This document shows positions 1 to 7,319 of a stretch of DNA of 10,114 nt, one piece after another. The DNA is taken from the NCBI GenBank assembly GCA_903861055.1, contig CAIOSU010000317.1, positions 1 through 10,114 on the forward strand, read 5' to 3'. Within the stretch, counting starts at the first letter, position 1. Every line of letters begins with the position of its first letter. The notes below the pieces were generated by a model that had not been told where the DNA came from, did no database searches, and was given only the letters and a program-made list of their open reading frames with translations. The DNA comes from an uncultured bacterium (GTDB taxonomy: Bacteria; Bacteroidota; Bacteroidia; Chitinophagales; CAIOSU01). Made by a program: the position numbers and the translations under genes.

Positions 1-54
1 ACGGAGCCTGATGCTTGGAGAGCATTGGCCTTGCACTTATTACGTAATGGGTAG
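1..54 (+). CDS. possible C-terminal end of an upstream gene (partial)
   Basis: Read from base 1, the first frame stays open for 17 codons and ends in TAG at 52-54. The peptide is TEPDAWRALALHLLRNG, which looks like a plausible amphipathic helix at a protein's C-terminus. Bases after the stop become AT-rich and non-coding in character. The piece is too short to assign a family. Frame 2 is also open, to about base 127, so the assignment is tentative. Extending the contig to the left would settle it. Confidence 0.3.
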   Translation, partial: TEPDAWRALALHLLRNG

Positions 55-86
55 TGCGGGTTTGTTTGTTTACCGCATCGGTCAGG

Positions 87-192
87 GGATTGCTTCAAGC
101 CTAGTTTGTTTATCGGTTTTTTTGTAATGTGGTCAGGCTTTCGCAATGACGGGTTGTTGGGGGCTCGTTAATTGTTTGCCGCAATGACGGGT
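87..192. repeat. degenerate copies of a CGTCATTGCGAG-type intergenic repeat
   Basis: The 13-mer CGCAATGACGGGT occurs twice, at 142-154 and 180-192. Upstream, GGATTGCTTC lies at 87-96. In many Bacteroidota genomes an intergenic palindromic repeat reads roughly CGTCATTGCGAGG...GAAGCAATCC. The pieces here match the two arms of that element read on the opposite strand (GGATTGCTTC ... CGCAATGACG) with a much-diverged, lengthened middle. The 13-mer duplication is seen directly; the link to the repeat family is from memory. Confidence 0.45.
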
Positions 193-347
193 AAGTGCAT
201 GGTTTCTGCCGCTTCCAATAATTTCACAAAATTTATTAAAAAACGGTTTGAATTTTATAAGTATATTTTATATATCGAAGCGGCTCTTTTTCATCACAAC
301 TGCCACGGTAATTGATTGTTATCATAATGTTATGGCAATAAAAAGTG

Positions 348-378
348 TTGACAAATGCAAAACGGTAGTGTAGTTTTG
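348..378 (+). promoter_or_regulatory. candidate Bacteroidota promoter (TTG-N20-TAGTTTTG)
   Basis: TTGAC begins at 348 and TAGTTTTG lies at 371-378, with 20 bases between TTG and TA. This fits the Bacteroidota sigma-ABfA-type consensus (TTG around -33, TAnnTTTG around -7). Transcription would begin near 384-386, leaving a leader of about 45 nt before the ATG at 431. This placement also argues against translation from the TTG at 395, which would lie only about 10 nt into the message. Confidence 0.6.
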
Positions 379-430
379 CACCTTATACTGCACATTGACG
401 CATTTTGTACACAAACATCATTTTCCTATT

Positions 431-3400
431 ATGGCTAAAAGGCTACTAATGTCCAACTGGGCACTGGGTTTCGTATTTTTGTTTTTGTCGAGTTTTTCTG
501 CTTTGGGGCAGGTTAACTATGTGAGTTGGGATTTTACACCCACTGTTCCAAGTGCGAACTACGCAAGTGATTTTACCAATCAAGCAGCTGCTAGGTCTTC
601 AGCTTTGACAACGCCTACCTTATCGAATCTTACCATTGGGGGTACAGGAACAACTGCTGTAACAGCAGGTAACTTACACAGAACTACTGGCTGGCCTACT
701 ACATCAAGTGCAAGTAGGTATTTGGAGTTTTCTGTTACTTTGGCTTCGGGTCAAACTTTTAATAACGCTACGCTATCATTCGTAACCTCTGCGGCTGTGA
801 GCAGCAACACTACTGCTGCCAGAAACTATACAGTAACCTACGGTTGGGGAGCCTCTCCAACTTTTGCAACTGCTACCGGTGGAGCAGTTACAAATCTTTT
901 GACTACATCCAGCACTAATACTGCAACCATACCTGCACCAGGTAATACCACCACTACCAAATTGACGATTCGTATACTAGTATTCGGTTCTACTTCAGGT
1001 ACTGGAAATATTCGTTTTAACACATTGGCTTTAACGGGTGCTGCGGCTCCTGCTACCACCCCCTCTACCGCTCCCGAAATTAATGTTAAACAAAGCACTA
1101 CTAGCTTGTCTTCGGGCAGCGGCACCTATACCTATAGCCCGAGCGTAAACGTAGGCAGCAGCTCAAGCGCTGTTACTTTTACCATCGAAAACACCGGCGA
1201 TGCGGTTTTAAACCTGAGCGGTACGCCCAACAAAGTTGCCATCAGCGGTCATACCAGCGATTTTACCATCAACCAAACCAGCACTACCTCAACGGTAGCG
1301 GTTACCAATGGTACCACTACCTTTACCGTAACATTTAGCCCAACAACCAGCGGTACTCGAACCGCGGTTATTAGCATCGCTAACGACGATAGCGACGAGA
1401 ACCCTTACACCTTTACCGTAACTGGCACTGGCGTAGCTACTACCCCTACATTAGGCGTAAGCCCTACTAGCTTCGCTTTTGGTACGGTTACCAATGGTTC
1501 TACCAACAACACTACTTATACTGTTACCGCGAGCAACCTTACTACTGATGTTTCGGTATCGTCAAACAATGCGCAATATACCGTTTCAAGTGCAGCAGGT
1601 GGTCCGTTTGCCAGCACTGCAACTTTGGGTACTTCTGGTGGTACGGTTTACGTTCGGTTTATCCCAACTGGCGGTGCAGCCAACGTAACTATTAGCAACA
1701 CCAGCACTACCGCTTCGGCGAACTTTACGGCAACGGGCACAGGCATACCACTATGTACTGCCCCCAACCAAGCCACTAGCTTGGTGCTTACACCCGCAAT
1801 AAATAGCGTTGATGGTAGCTTTACCGCAGCATCGGGTGGTGCAACTGCCTATTTGGTAGTGGCGAGCACTAGCAGTACTTTGTCTGCTTCGCCAAGCACT
1901 GGCGTATTGTACACAGCTGGCAATAGCCTTGGCGGTGGTACGGTGGTTAGTGGTGCTGCAGGCACAACTTTTACCGCTAGTAGCCTTACCCCAAGCACTC
2001 AGTATTACTTCTTTGTATTTGCCTATAATAATACAAGTTGCGCTGGTGGTCCGCTTTACAAAACCCCTGCCCTAAGCACCAGTGCTACTACACTTTTAGC
2101 ACCTATCAACATTGCCACCTATACCTTTACCGGTGCTGCCGGTAACGAGGCAACTTTGCCTGCCGATGCTCCACAACCTACCGGCGTAAATGCTGGTGTT
2201 GCTGATAGGCAAGGTATTGTTTCAGCTATTTCGGCGGCCAATGCTTTTGGCTCTGGCAACTTGCAAACTGCGGGAGGGACAATTGATTTAACTCGTTATA
2301 TTGATTTTACTATTGCCCCAACTGCTGGTTACACCATTACCATTACCGATTTTTCTTTCCAAGACCAAATTTCAGGCACTGGCCCAACCGGTTTTGCTTT
2401 GCGCAGCAGCAAGGATAGTTATGCGGCCAATATTTTTTCTGGCTCAACCAATGCTTCCATTACCGATCCGGCCCATACTGCTTCATTAGCAGGTTTCACA
2501 ACCTTATCGGCAGGCACTACTTTCCGCCTATATGCCTACGGTGCTTCAAGTAGTGCAGGCACTTGGCGTGTTGACAATATTATCATCAACGGCTTTATTG
2601 ATGCAGGCCCACCAACCTTGGTAGTGAGCCCAACTTCATTGGCTTTTGGCAACGTAAACGTTAATGCAACCTCTACGCAACAATCATTTGTGCTTACTGG
2701 CTATAACCTTACCAACAACGTAGTATTGAGCGTGCCTGCTGGTTACCAGTTTAGCACTACCAGCGGTGGTCCGTATACTTCAAGCAACATTACCCTTACC
2801 GCGGCGCAGGCTGCCAACGATACGTTGTATGTAGTATTTAAGCCTACTGTGGCTACTTCATATCCTGCCAGCATTACCATGACCAGCACTGGTGTAACCA
2901 CTCCACCATCGGTAGCACTTACTGGTACAGGCACCACACCAACTCCAACTATTACTGCTAGCGTTGCTAGTTTGCCATCGTTTGGCGATGTGGATGTAAA
3001 TACTACTTCTGCCGAGCAATCATACACCGTTTCGGGCGTTGATCTTACAGCGCCATTGCTGGTAAATGTTACTGGTAGCTATGCCATGAGCACCGTATCT
3101 GGTGGTCCATACAGCACTAGCCAAATCAGCTTTACCCCAACAAGCGGCACCGTTACTAGCCAAACCATTTATGTAGTGTTTAAGCCTACAGCCAATGGTG
3201 CAGCAGCTGGCAACATTAGCAATGCCAGCACAGGTGCTACTACCCGTAACGTAACCCTTAGCGGTACTGGGGTAACCCAGTGTGTGGCCCCGCTAAACCA
3301 AGCTACCAACCTTACCTTCCCTAGCATTGTAGGTACTACCATCGATGGTTCGTTTACCGCTTCAGTTGGCGGTGCCGACGGTTACTTGGTATTGCGAAGC

Positions 3401-6400
3401 GCCAGCAGCACCCTGAGTACAGGCCCAGTTAATGGCGTGAGCTATGCACTTGGCGCTACCTTGGGCGGTGGCACGGTAGTAAGCAACACCAGCGCTACAA
3501 CCTTTTCTGCAAGCGGAAGCCCAACTACCCAATACTATTTCTTTGTTTATGCATTTAACGACTTAGGTTGTGTTAATGGCCCCATGTATAAAAAACCTTT
3601 GCTAAGCGGCAATGCCACTACGCTTACTGCGCCGTACACTGCATTCGATAACTTTGACCGTACCACAGGCAATACTGCTGGTGTACCTAGTAGTGGCGGC
3701 GCTGCCGCTTGGACCGAAGTAGAAGGTGCGGCAGCACGTGTAGGTATTTTCAACAATAAGTTGGTAATCAATAGTGGGAGTCCGGCTGGTGCCGATGCGG
3801 CATCGTTTAATATGACTGGTAAGTATGCCACTACCTTCAACCAAGCGCAAACTGATTTGGTATGGGTATTCAACATGGCATCTACTCGCAGTAACCCATC
3901 GGGCTTTTTATCAACTAGCAGCACTTTTGGTACTGCTGTGGTATTGGGTGGCACCGATGCCGATATAACCGATGCCGGCAATGGATATGCCGTAATATTG
4001 GGTAATAGTGGCACCCCCGATTATGTGAAAATTGTGCGCTACACTGGTGGCCTGATGAACCCTACCAACAATGCCAACCTTACCGACATTGTGAGCTATA
4101 CTGCCAACAGTGCCGACCGAGAAATATTGAACGTAAAGGTTGAGTACTCACCTGCTACCAAAATATGGAAACTGTATGTAAATGAGCCAGGCGGCACCGC
4201 AACTTACAACACTGTCGGCACCCAACCGGCGTTTGCTTTCCCTGACCCAACTGCTGCTACCTATGCCACCGCAGCTAGCAGCTCAGCCGATAATAATGCT
4301 TTGTTGAACAGTGCTTTACCTTATTCTGGCTTTTTGTTCAACCACGGTACTGTTACCGATGAGTATGCTACTTTTGATAACTTTAATATACCTACCGCCC
4401 AGCCTTGCCAAAATAGCTGGACAGGTGCCGTGAGCAACAACTGGTTTACTGCAGGCAACTGGAGTTGTGGTGTGGTGCCTGCTGCTACCGACGATGTAGT
4501 AATAACCAATGTGAGCAGCACTACCAATCGTTTTCCAGTTATTAATGCCGCGTTGAGCACCACTGCCAACGTAAACGACCTTACCATAAACGCCGGCGCT
4601 AGTGTAACCATTACGGCCAACTTTATTGCTGGTTCCCCAGTAAGCACCAACGACCTAGAGATATATGGCGACCTTACCAATAATGGCAGCGCCAATTGGG
4701 GTACTGGTACCGTAACCTTTAAAGGCGCTAGTGCCCAAACCGCTAGCGGCAACAACAACTTCCAATATTTAACTATTGACAACACTGCAGGTGTAAGCTT
4801 GACCAGTGGCACCCAGAAAGTATTTGGCACCTTAGCCCTTAAAGCCGGAGCCTTTGCTACCAATGGCCGCCTTACTATAGGTAGCAATGCCACTTACACT
4901 GGTTTGGTTGACGAATTTTCGGCTGGTTATACTGGTACTATCAGCGGCAACATTACCGTAGAGCGTTATAGTAATAACACAGCTAGCTCGTTCTTCTACC
5001 TTGGCGCGCCAGTTGGCGGTGCGCAGGTGAGCGATTGGGGTGCTGATTTTAGCATTGCCGCTATGAATGGCGCAACCAATGGCAGCCAAGTACTGCCCAC
5101 CAGCTCATGCAGTATTACCAATTTGCAAGCAGGTAGCCCTTACGGTGGTTTGTTTGATTATCGCGAGAATGCCATTACTTTCTGCAACTTGCAGGGCTGG
5201 CACGTGCGCACCAGCGGCGCAGCCCCTGCTGGTCAAGGTTTCTTGGCCCGTACCCCTGCAGGCACCACTATTGATGCAACCGGTACCTTTGTAACAGGCA
5301 CTGTAACCACGGCTGCCCTTACCAAAACCAACAATACCAGCCCGTCGCCTAAGGGTATGAACTTGCTGGCCAACCCTTATGCCGCCCCTATTGAGTGGTT
5401 GGCAGTGGCCAGTGGCAACAATACCAAAGTATTGGGCACGGCCTATTTTTACCAAACCAGTGGTCCGTTGGCTGGCACATATGTGCCCGTAAATAGCACC
5501 ACCGGCGGCGGCGAAATAGGTTCTTCGCAGTCGTTTTTTGTAGAAGCGGTGAGCAACGGCGTTACCGTGAACTTTACCAACACCATGAAACGCAACGGCA
5601 CCAACCGCTACTTGCGCACAACCCCGGTATATGAGCAGATGCTTACGTTGGATGTAACTGGAAATGGCTTTGCCGACCGCACCATGGTAGCTTTCGGTGC
5701 CGATTTTACCCCGGCGTTCGATTCTGACTTTGATGCCCGTAAATTAATGAGCAAGCCAGAGCAGCCGAGCATGTATGTAAACGATGGCAGCTTGAATTAC
5801 AGCATTTATGCACAGCCATCCATTGACCAAGTGCAGTTGGTTCCAGTTGACTTTACGGCAGGCACTAACGGTACCTTTACCATTGCTGCTGATTTGAGCA
5901 CCTTTGACCCAACTGCGATGGTTTACTTGGAAGACCGCTTACTTGGCACTATGACCAATTTGCGTTTGGCTGCCAGCTATACTTTTACTGCCAGCACTAC
6001 TGACGCCGCCGAGCGCTTTGTGATACACTTTTACCCTGCAATGGTAGTGGCTACTGAAGATGCAAGCTGTGCGGGTGTTGATGGTACTATTACCTTGGAG
6101 CAACCAGGGGCAACCGAGTGGAAATTGGAATTGGTTGATGCGAATGGCGTTACTGTGTATAGCAACAGCAACTTTAACGGAAACTATACCGTAAGCAACC
6201 TTTTGCCTAGCATCTATACGTTAAACTTGGTGCACGCTAGCGGCTACACAGTAAGCAAATTGTACTTGGTAAATGGCCTAGCACCGATAGTTGTAAACTT
6301 TACAGCTCCTGCTACTGCAACCGAAGGCGATGCAGTAACTTTTACAAGCACTACTGCCAATGCAAGCACCTATAGCTGGAATTTTGGCGATGGTAGCACA

Positions 6401-6796
6401 AGCACCGATGCAAACCCAGTGCATACCTTTGCTTATGCCGGTACTTACTTGGTTGAGTTGGTTGTAAGCAATGGTATTTGCCAAGAGAGCTTTACACAAC
6501 TAGTAACGGTTAGCGAAAAATTGGCCAATGGGTTGGATAATGCATTGGATGGTAAAGTAGCTATTTATGCTTACGGTTCTGACATTAATATTGAGCTGAG
6601 GAACTTGGTGGATTTTTCTACTGTTGACGTGTATGACTTGACTGGAAGAAGAGTAATTGCCACTACCAAGTTGCAATTTGTAAATGGTAGCTTTGTAATT
6701 AGCATGGAAAATGCAGTAAATGGCTATTATTTTATACGCCTGATTAATGGACAGGACACAAAAACAGAAAAAGTTTTTGTTAATTCTGGGAAATAA
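431..6796 (+). CDS. giant modular T9SS-exported surface protein (choice-of-anchor D/Ig, FN3, ConA-like, PKD, T9SS type A sorting domain)
   Basis: This 2121-residue protein is probably exported across the outer membrane by the type IX secretion system and attached to the cell surface or released. Domains in order (approximate residues): signal peptide 1-27 ending ALGQ; jelly-roll-like 28-213; choice-of-anchor-D Ig domain 215-336; second Ig 338-440; FN3-like 441-557; second jelly-roll 559-726; two Ig domains 727-949, each starting with a SPTSLAFG- or SLPSFGDV-like strand; second FN3-like 950-1066; concanavalin-like 1067-1324 (AFDNFDR to ATFDNFNI); beta-rich region opening NSWTGAVSNNWFTAGNW near 1327; PKD 1951-2029 with SWNFGDGS; sorting domain about 2043-2121 with VYDLTGRRV and GYYFIRLINGQ. 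No catalytic motif is visible, so adhesion or a structural role is inferred. The frame opens at a TTG (395), but ATG 431 puts the signal peptide at the N-terminus and fits the promoter. No Shine-Dalgarno is visible. Confidence 0.9.
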   Translation: MAKRLLMSNWALGFVFLFLSSFSALGQVNYVSWDFTPTVPSANYASDFTNQAAARSSALTTPTLSNLTIGGTGTTAVTAGNLHRTTGWPTTSSASRYLEFSVTLASGQTFNNATLSFVTSAAVSSNTTAARNYTVTYGWGASPTFATATGGAVTNLLTTSSTNTATIPAPGNTTTTKLTIRILVFGSTSGTGNIRFNTLALTGAAAPATTPSTAPEINVKQSTTSLSSGSGTYTYSPSVNVGSSSSAVTFTIENTGDAVLNLSGTPNKVAISGHTSDFTINQTSTTSTVAVTNGTTTFTVTFSPTTSGTRTAVISIANDDSDENPYTFTVTGTGVATTPTLGVSPTSFAFGTVTNGSTNNTTYTVTASNLTTDVSVSSNNAQYTVSSAAGGPFASTATLGTSGGTVYVRFIPTGGAANVTISNTSTTASANFTATGTGIPLCTAPNQATSLVLTPAINSVDGSFTAASGGATAYLVVASTSSTLSASPSTGVLYTAGNSLGGGTVVSGAAGTTFTASSLTPSTQYYFFVFAYNNTSCAGGPLYKTPALSTSATTLLAPINIATYTFTGAAGNEATLPADAPQPTGVNAGVADRQGIVSAISAANAFGSGNLQTAGGTIDLTRYIDFTIAPTAGYTITITDFSFQDQISGTGPTGFALRSSKDSYAANIFSGSTNASITDPAHTASLAGFTTLSAGTTFRLYAYGASSSAGTWRVDNIIINGFIDAGPPTLVVSPTSLAFGNVNVNATSTQQSFVLTGYNLTNNVVLSVPAGYQFSTTSGGPYTSSNITLTAAQAANDTLYVVFKPTVATSYPASITMTSTGVTTPPSVALTGTGTTPTPTITASVASLPSFGDVDVNTTSAEQSYTVSGVDLTAPLLVNVTGSYAMSTVSGGPYSTSQISFTPTSGTVTSQTIYVVFKPTANGAAAGNISNASTGATTRNVTLSGTGVTQCVAPLNQATNLTFPSIVGTTIDGSFTASVGGADGYLVLRSASSTLSTGPVNGVSYALGATLGGGTVVSNTSATTFSASGSPTTQYYFFVYAFNDLGCVNGPMYKKPLLSGNATTLTAPYTAFDNFDRTTGNTAGVPSSGGAAAWTEVEGAAARVGIFNNKLVINSGSPAGADAASFNMTGKYATTFNQAQTDLVWVFNMASTRSNPSGFLSTSSTFGTAVVLGGTDADITDAGNGYAVILGNSGTPDYVKIVRYTGGLMNPTNNANLTDIVSYTANSADREILNVKVEYSPATKIWKLYVNEPGGTATYNTVGTQPAFAFPDPTAATYATAASSSADNNALLNSALPYSGFLFNHGTVTDEYATFDNFNIPTAQPCQNSWTGAVSNNWFTAGNWSCGVVPAATDDVVITNVSSTTNRFPVINAALSTTANVNDLTINAGASVTITANFIAGSPVSTNDLEIYGDLTNNGSANWGTGTVTFKGASAQTASGNNNFQYLTIDNTAGVSLTSGTQKVFGTLALKAGAFATNGRLTIGSNATYTGLVDEFSAGYTGTISGNITVERYSNNTASSFFYLGAPVGGAQVSDWGADFSIAAMNGATNGSQVLPTSSCSITNLQAGSPYGGLFDYRENAITFCNLQGWHVRTSGAAPAGQGFLARTPAGTTIDATGTFVTGTVTTAALTKTNNTSPSPKGMNLLANPYAAPIEWLAVASGNNTKVLGTAYFYQTSGPLAGTYVPVNSTTGGGEIGSSQSFFVEAVSNGVTVNFTNTMKRNGTNRYLRTTPVYEQMLTLDVTGNGFADRTMVAFGADFTPAFDSDFDARKLMSKPEQPSMYVNDGSLNYSIYAQPSIDQVQLVPVDFTAGTNGTFTIAADLSTFDPTAMVYLEDRLLGTMTNLRLAASYTFTASTTDAAERFVIHFYPAMVVATEDASCAGVDGTITLEQPGATEWKLELVDANGVTVYSNSNFNGNYTVSNLLPSIYTLNLVHASGYTVSKLYLVNGLAPIVVNFTAPATATEGDAVTFTSTTANASTYSWNFGDGSTSTDANPVHTFAYAGTYLVELVVSNGICQESFTQLVTVSEKLANGLDNALDGKVAIYAYGSDINIELRNLVDFSTVDVYDLTGRRVIATTKLQFVNGSFVISMENAVNGYYFIRLINGQDTKTEKVFVNSGK
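512..3630 (+). repeat. duplicated super-module inside the giant gene (jelly-roll / Ig / Ig / FN3, twice)
   Basis: Copy 1 spans about 512-2101 and copy 2 about 2105-3630. The jelly-rolls share a strand pattern (RYLEFSVTLASGQTFNNATLSF-like in copy 1, RYIDFTIAPTAGYTITITDF-like in copy 2) and a similar end (FGSTSGTGNIRFNTLALTG against YGASSSAGTWRVDNIIING). The FN3-like units share TLGGGTVVS or SLGGGTVVS, then TQYYFFV, then a Cys followed by GPLYK or GPMYK. Copies are clearly diverged, so the duplication is old or maintained at protein level. The two Ig domains of copy 1 are less alike than those of copy 2. Confidence 0.65.
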
Positions 6797-6809
6797 GCTA
6801 TATTAACCG

Positions 6810-6817
6810 TAAGTTTG
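6810..6817 (+). promoter_or_regulatory. candidate -7 element upstream of the PID-CTERM mini-gene
   Basis: TAAGTTTG exactly matches the Bacteroidota -7 motif TAnnTTTG and lies 41 bases before the ATG at 6859. No TTG sits at the expected distance; the nearest TTG (6777-6779) is 30 bases away. It may be a weak or independent start for the small gene, which could otherwise be transcribed by read-through from the giant gene. Confidence 0.3.
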
Positions 6818-6858
6818 TAAATGCGAACGAGGCTAAAGGCCTTTTAAAAGCTACTAGA

Positions 6859-7068
6859 ATGAAAAATTTACTTGTAATATTCACCTTGGTTTCTGCACTT
6901 ACCGTGTTGAGTGTGAGTCAGTTATTAGCTGGTCCACCTCCACCTCCACCTCCACCGCTGGCCATACCAGTTGACGGTGGCGCTGCAGTGCTTTTAATCA
7001 TAGGCGCATCTATAGGTGCAAAAAAAATCTACGATCGCAGAAAAAAGGCATCGGACTTAGAAGCTTAA
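6859..7068 (+). CDS. PID-CTERM-like sorting-domain mini-protein with polyproline linker
   Basis: The product has 69 residues. Residues 1-24 form a signal peptide (MKNLL, hydrophobic core, cleavage probably near LLA-G). Eight consecutive prolines (26-33) follow, then the motif IPVDGG (36-41), a hydrophobic segment AAVLLIIGASIGA, and a basic tail beginning KKIYDRRKK. The order proline-rich linker, I-P-[IV]-D-G-G, single membrane segment, basic tail is that of the PID-CTERM sorting signal found in Bacteroidota, analogous to PEP-CTERM/exosortase signals. Almost nothing remains as a mature domain once signal and anchor are removed, so its job is unknown; a small envelope peptide is one possibility. 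It starts 62 bases after the giant gene's stop and is followed by a strong terminator. The start lacks a Shine-Dalgarno but is A-rich, as is usual in this phylum. Confidence 0.8.
   Translation: MKNLLVIFTLVSALTVLSVSQLLAGPPPPPPPPLAIPVDGGAAVLLIIGASIGAKKIYDRRKKASDLEA
6934..6957 (+). repeat. in-frame CCACCT microsatellite encoding Pro8
   Basis: Three perfect copies of CCACCT followed by CCACCG encode the eight-proline linker of the mini-protein. The unit is six bases, so slippage would change linker length by two prolines without breaking the frame. Confidence 0.85.
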
Positions 7069-7091
7069 CAAAAAGTTAATTTAAGTTATAT

Positions 7092-7126
7092 GGCATCGTT
7101 TGGCACATCCAAACGATGCCTTTTTT
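7092..7126 (+). terminator. intrinsic terminator after the PID-CTERM mini-gene
   Basis: A perfect 12-bp stem (GGCATCGTTTGG 7092-7103 with CCAAACGATGCC 7109-7120) closes a 5-nt loop (CACAT) and is followed directly by six T (7121-7126). It lies 23 bases after the stop codon of the mini-gene and should separate the surface-protein block from the receptor block. Confidence 0.92.
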
Positions 7127-7139
7127 ATATCTGCAAATA

Positions 7140-7178
7140 TGTTGCATAACTTTTTTGGGTAAGTTTGCGTTGTTGCAT
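7140..7178 (+). promoter_or_regulatory. candidate promoter with flanking TGTTGCAT direct repeats
   Basis: TAAGTTTG at 7160-7167 is an exact match to the Bacteroidota -7 motif. A TTG at 7142-7144 lies 15 bases upstream, slightly short of the usual 17-23. The octamer TGTTGCAT occurs at 7140-7147 and again at 7171-7178, 31 bases apart (about three helical turns), bracketing the -7 element, which is an arrangement compatible with an operator. Transcription would start near 7173, giving a leader of roughly 145 nt before the gene at 7320. The regulator is unknown. Confidence 0.35.
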
Positions 7179-7179
7179 G

Positions 7180-7201
7180 GACACAAGACACAAGACACAA
7201 G
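7180..7201. repeat. GACACAA heptamer tandem repeat (3 copies)
   Basis: Three perfect head-to-tail copies of GACACAA occupy 7180-7200, with the first base of a fourth at 7201. It lies in the non-coding leader between the terminator and the next gene. The rest of that gap (7202-7319) is AT-rich with imperfect TTTGAA/TTCAAA symmetry near 7294-7313 and shows no gene. Confidence 0.8.
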
Positions 7202-7319
7202 ATTTTTAAAGTGCGATATGTCAAGTGTATTGTGAGATGAATTTTATGAGTATTGTTTTTAAGTAAACGGATAATTTTCAGGCAATTTTAAATTTTGAAT
7301 TTTAAATTTCAAATTCCAA

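Larger units (their letters stand above)
55..430. other. non-coding upstream region of the giant surface-protein gene
   Basis: No convincing gene is seen in these 376 bases. The first half is G/T-rich and carries the short repeat copies listed separately. The second half (about 220-345) is AT-rich. A candidate Bacteroidota promoter lies at 348-378. A weak stem (TGCGG 55-59 with CCGCA 73-77, 13-nt loop) follows the possible upstream stop codon, but it has no adjacent T-tract and is not called as a terminator. Confidence 0.55.

Noticed and set aside
1..120. A tRNA gene or tRNA remnant at the left edge.
   Set aside because: No cloverleaf arms, TpsiC-loop motif (GGTTCGA-type) or CCA end could be found on either strand.
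3547..4893. Long open frames on the minus strand inside the giant gene (for example 3547-4014 and 4321-4893).
   Set aside because: They are shadows of a Thr/Ser/Ala-rich repetitive coding sequence with few stop-generating codons. Their products are low-complexity Val/Leu/Pro/Ala strings without recognisable domains or starts, and the + frame has clear domains throughout.
6820..6846. Eight-codon frame (MRTRLKAF) in the gap between the giant gene and the PID-CTERM mini-gene.
   Set aside because: It is too short, has no supporting signal, and is expected by chance in a 62-bp gap.
6832..6848. AGGC/GCCT mini-stem followed by TTTT as a terminator of the giant gene.
   Set aside because: Only four base pairs with a short T-run; far weaker than the terminator at 7092-7126.
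7180..7201. GACACAA repeats as the start of a CRISPR array.
   Set aside because: The units are seven bases, directly adjacent and without spacers, and no cas gene is present.
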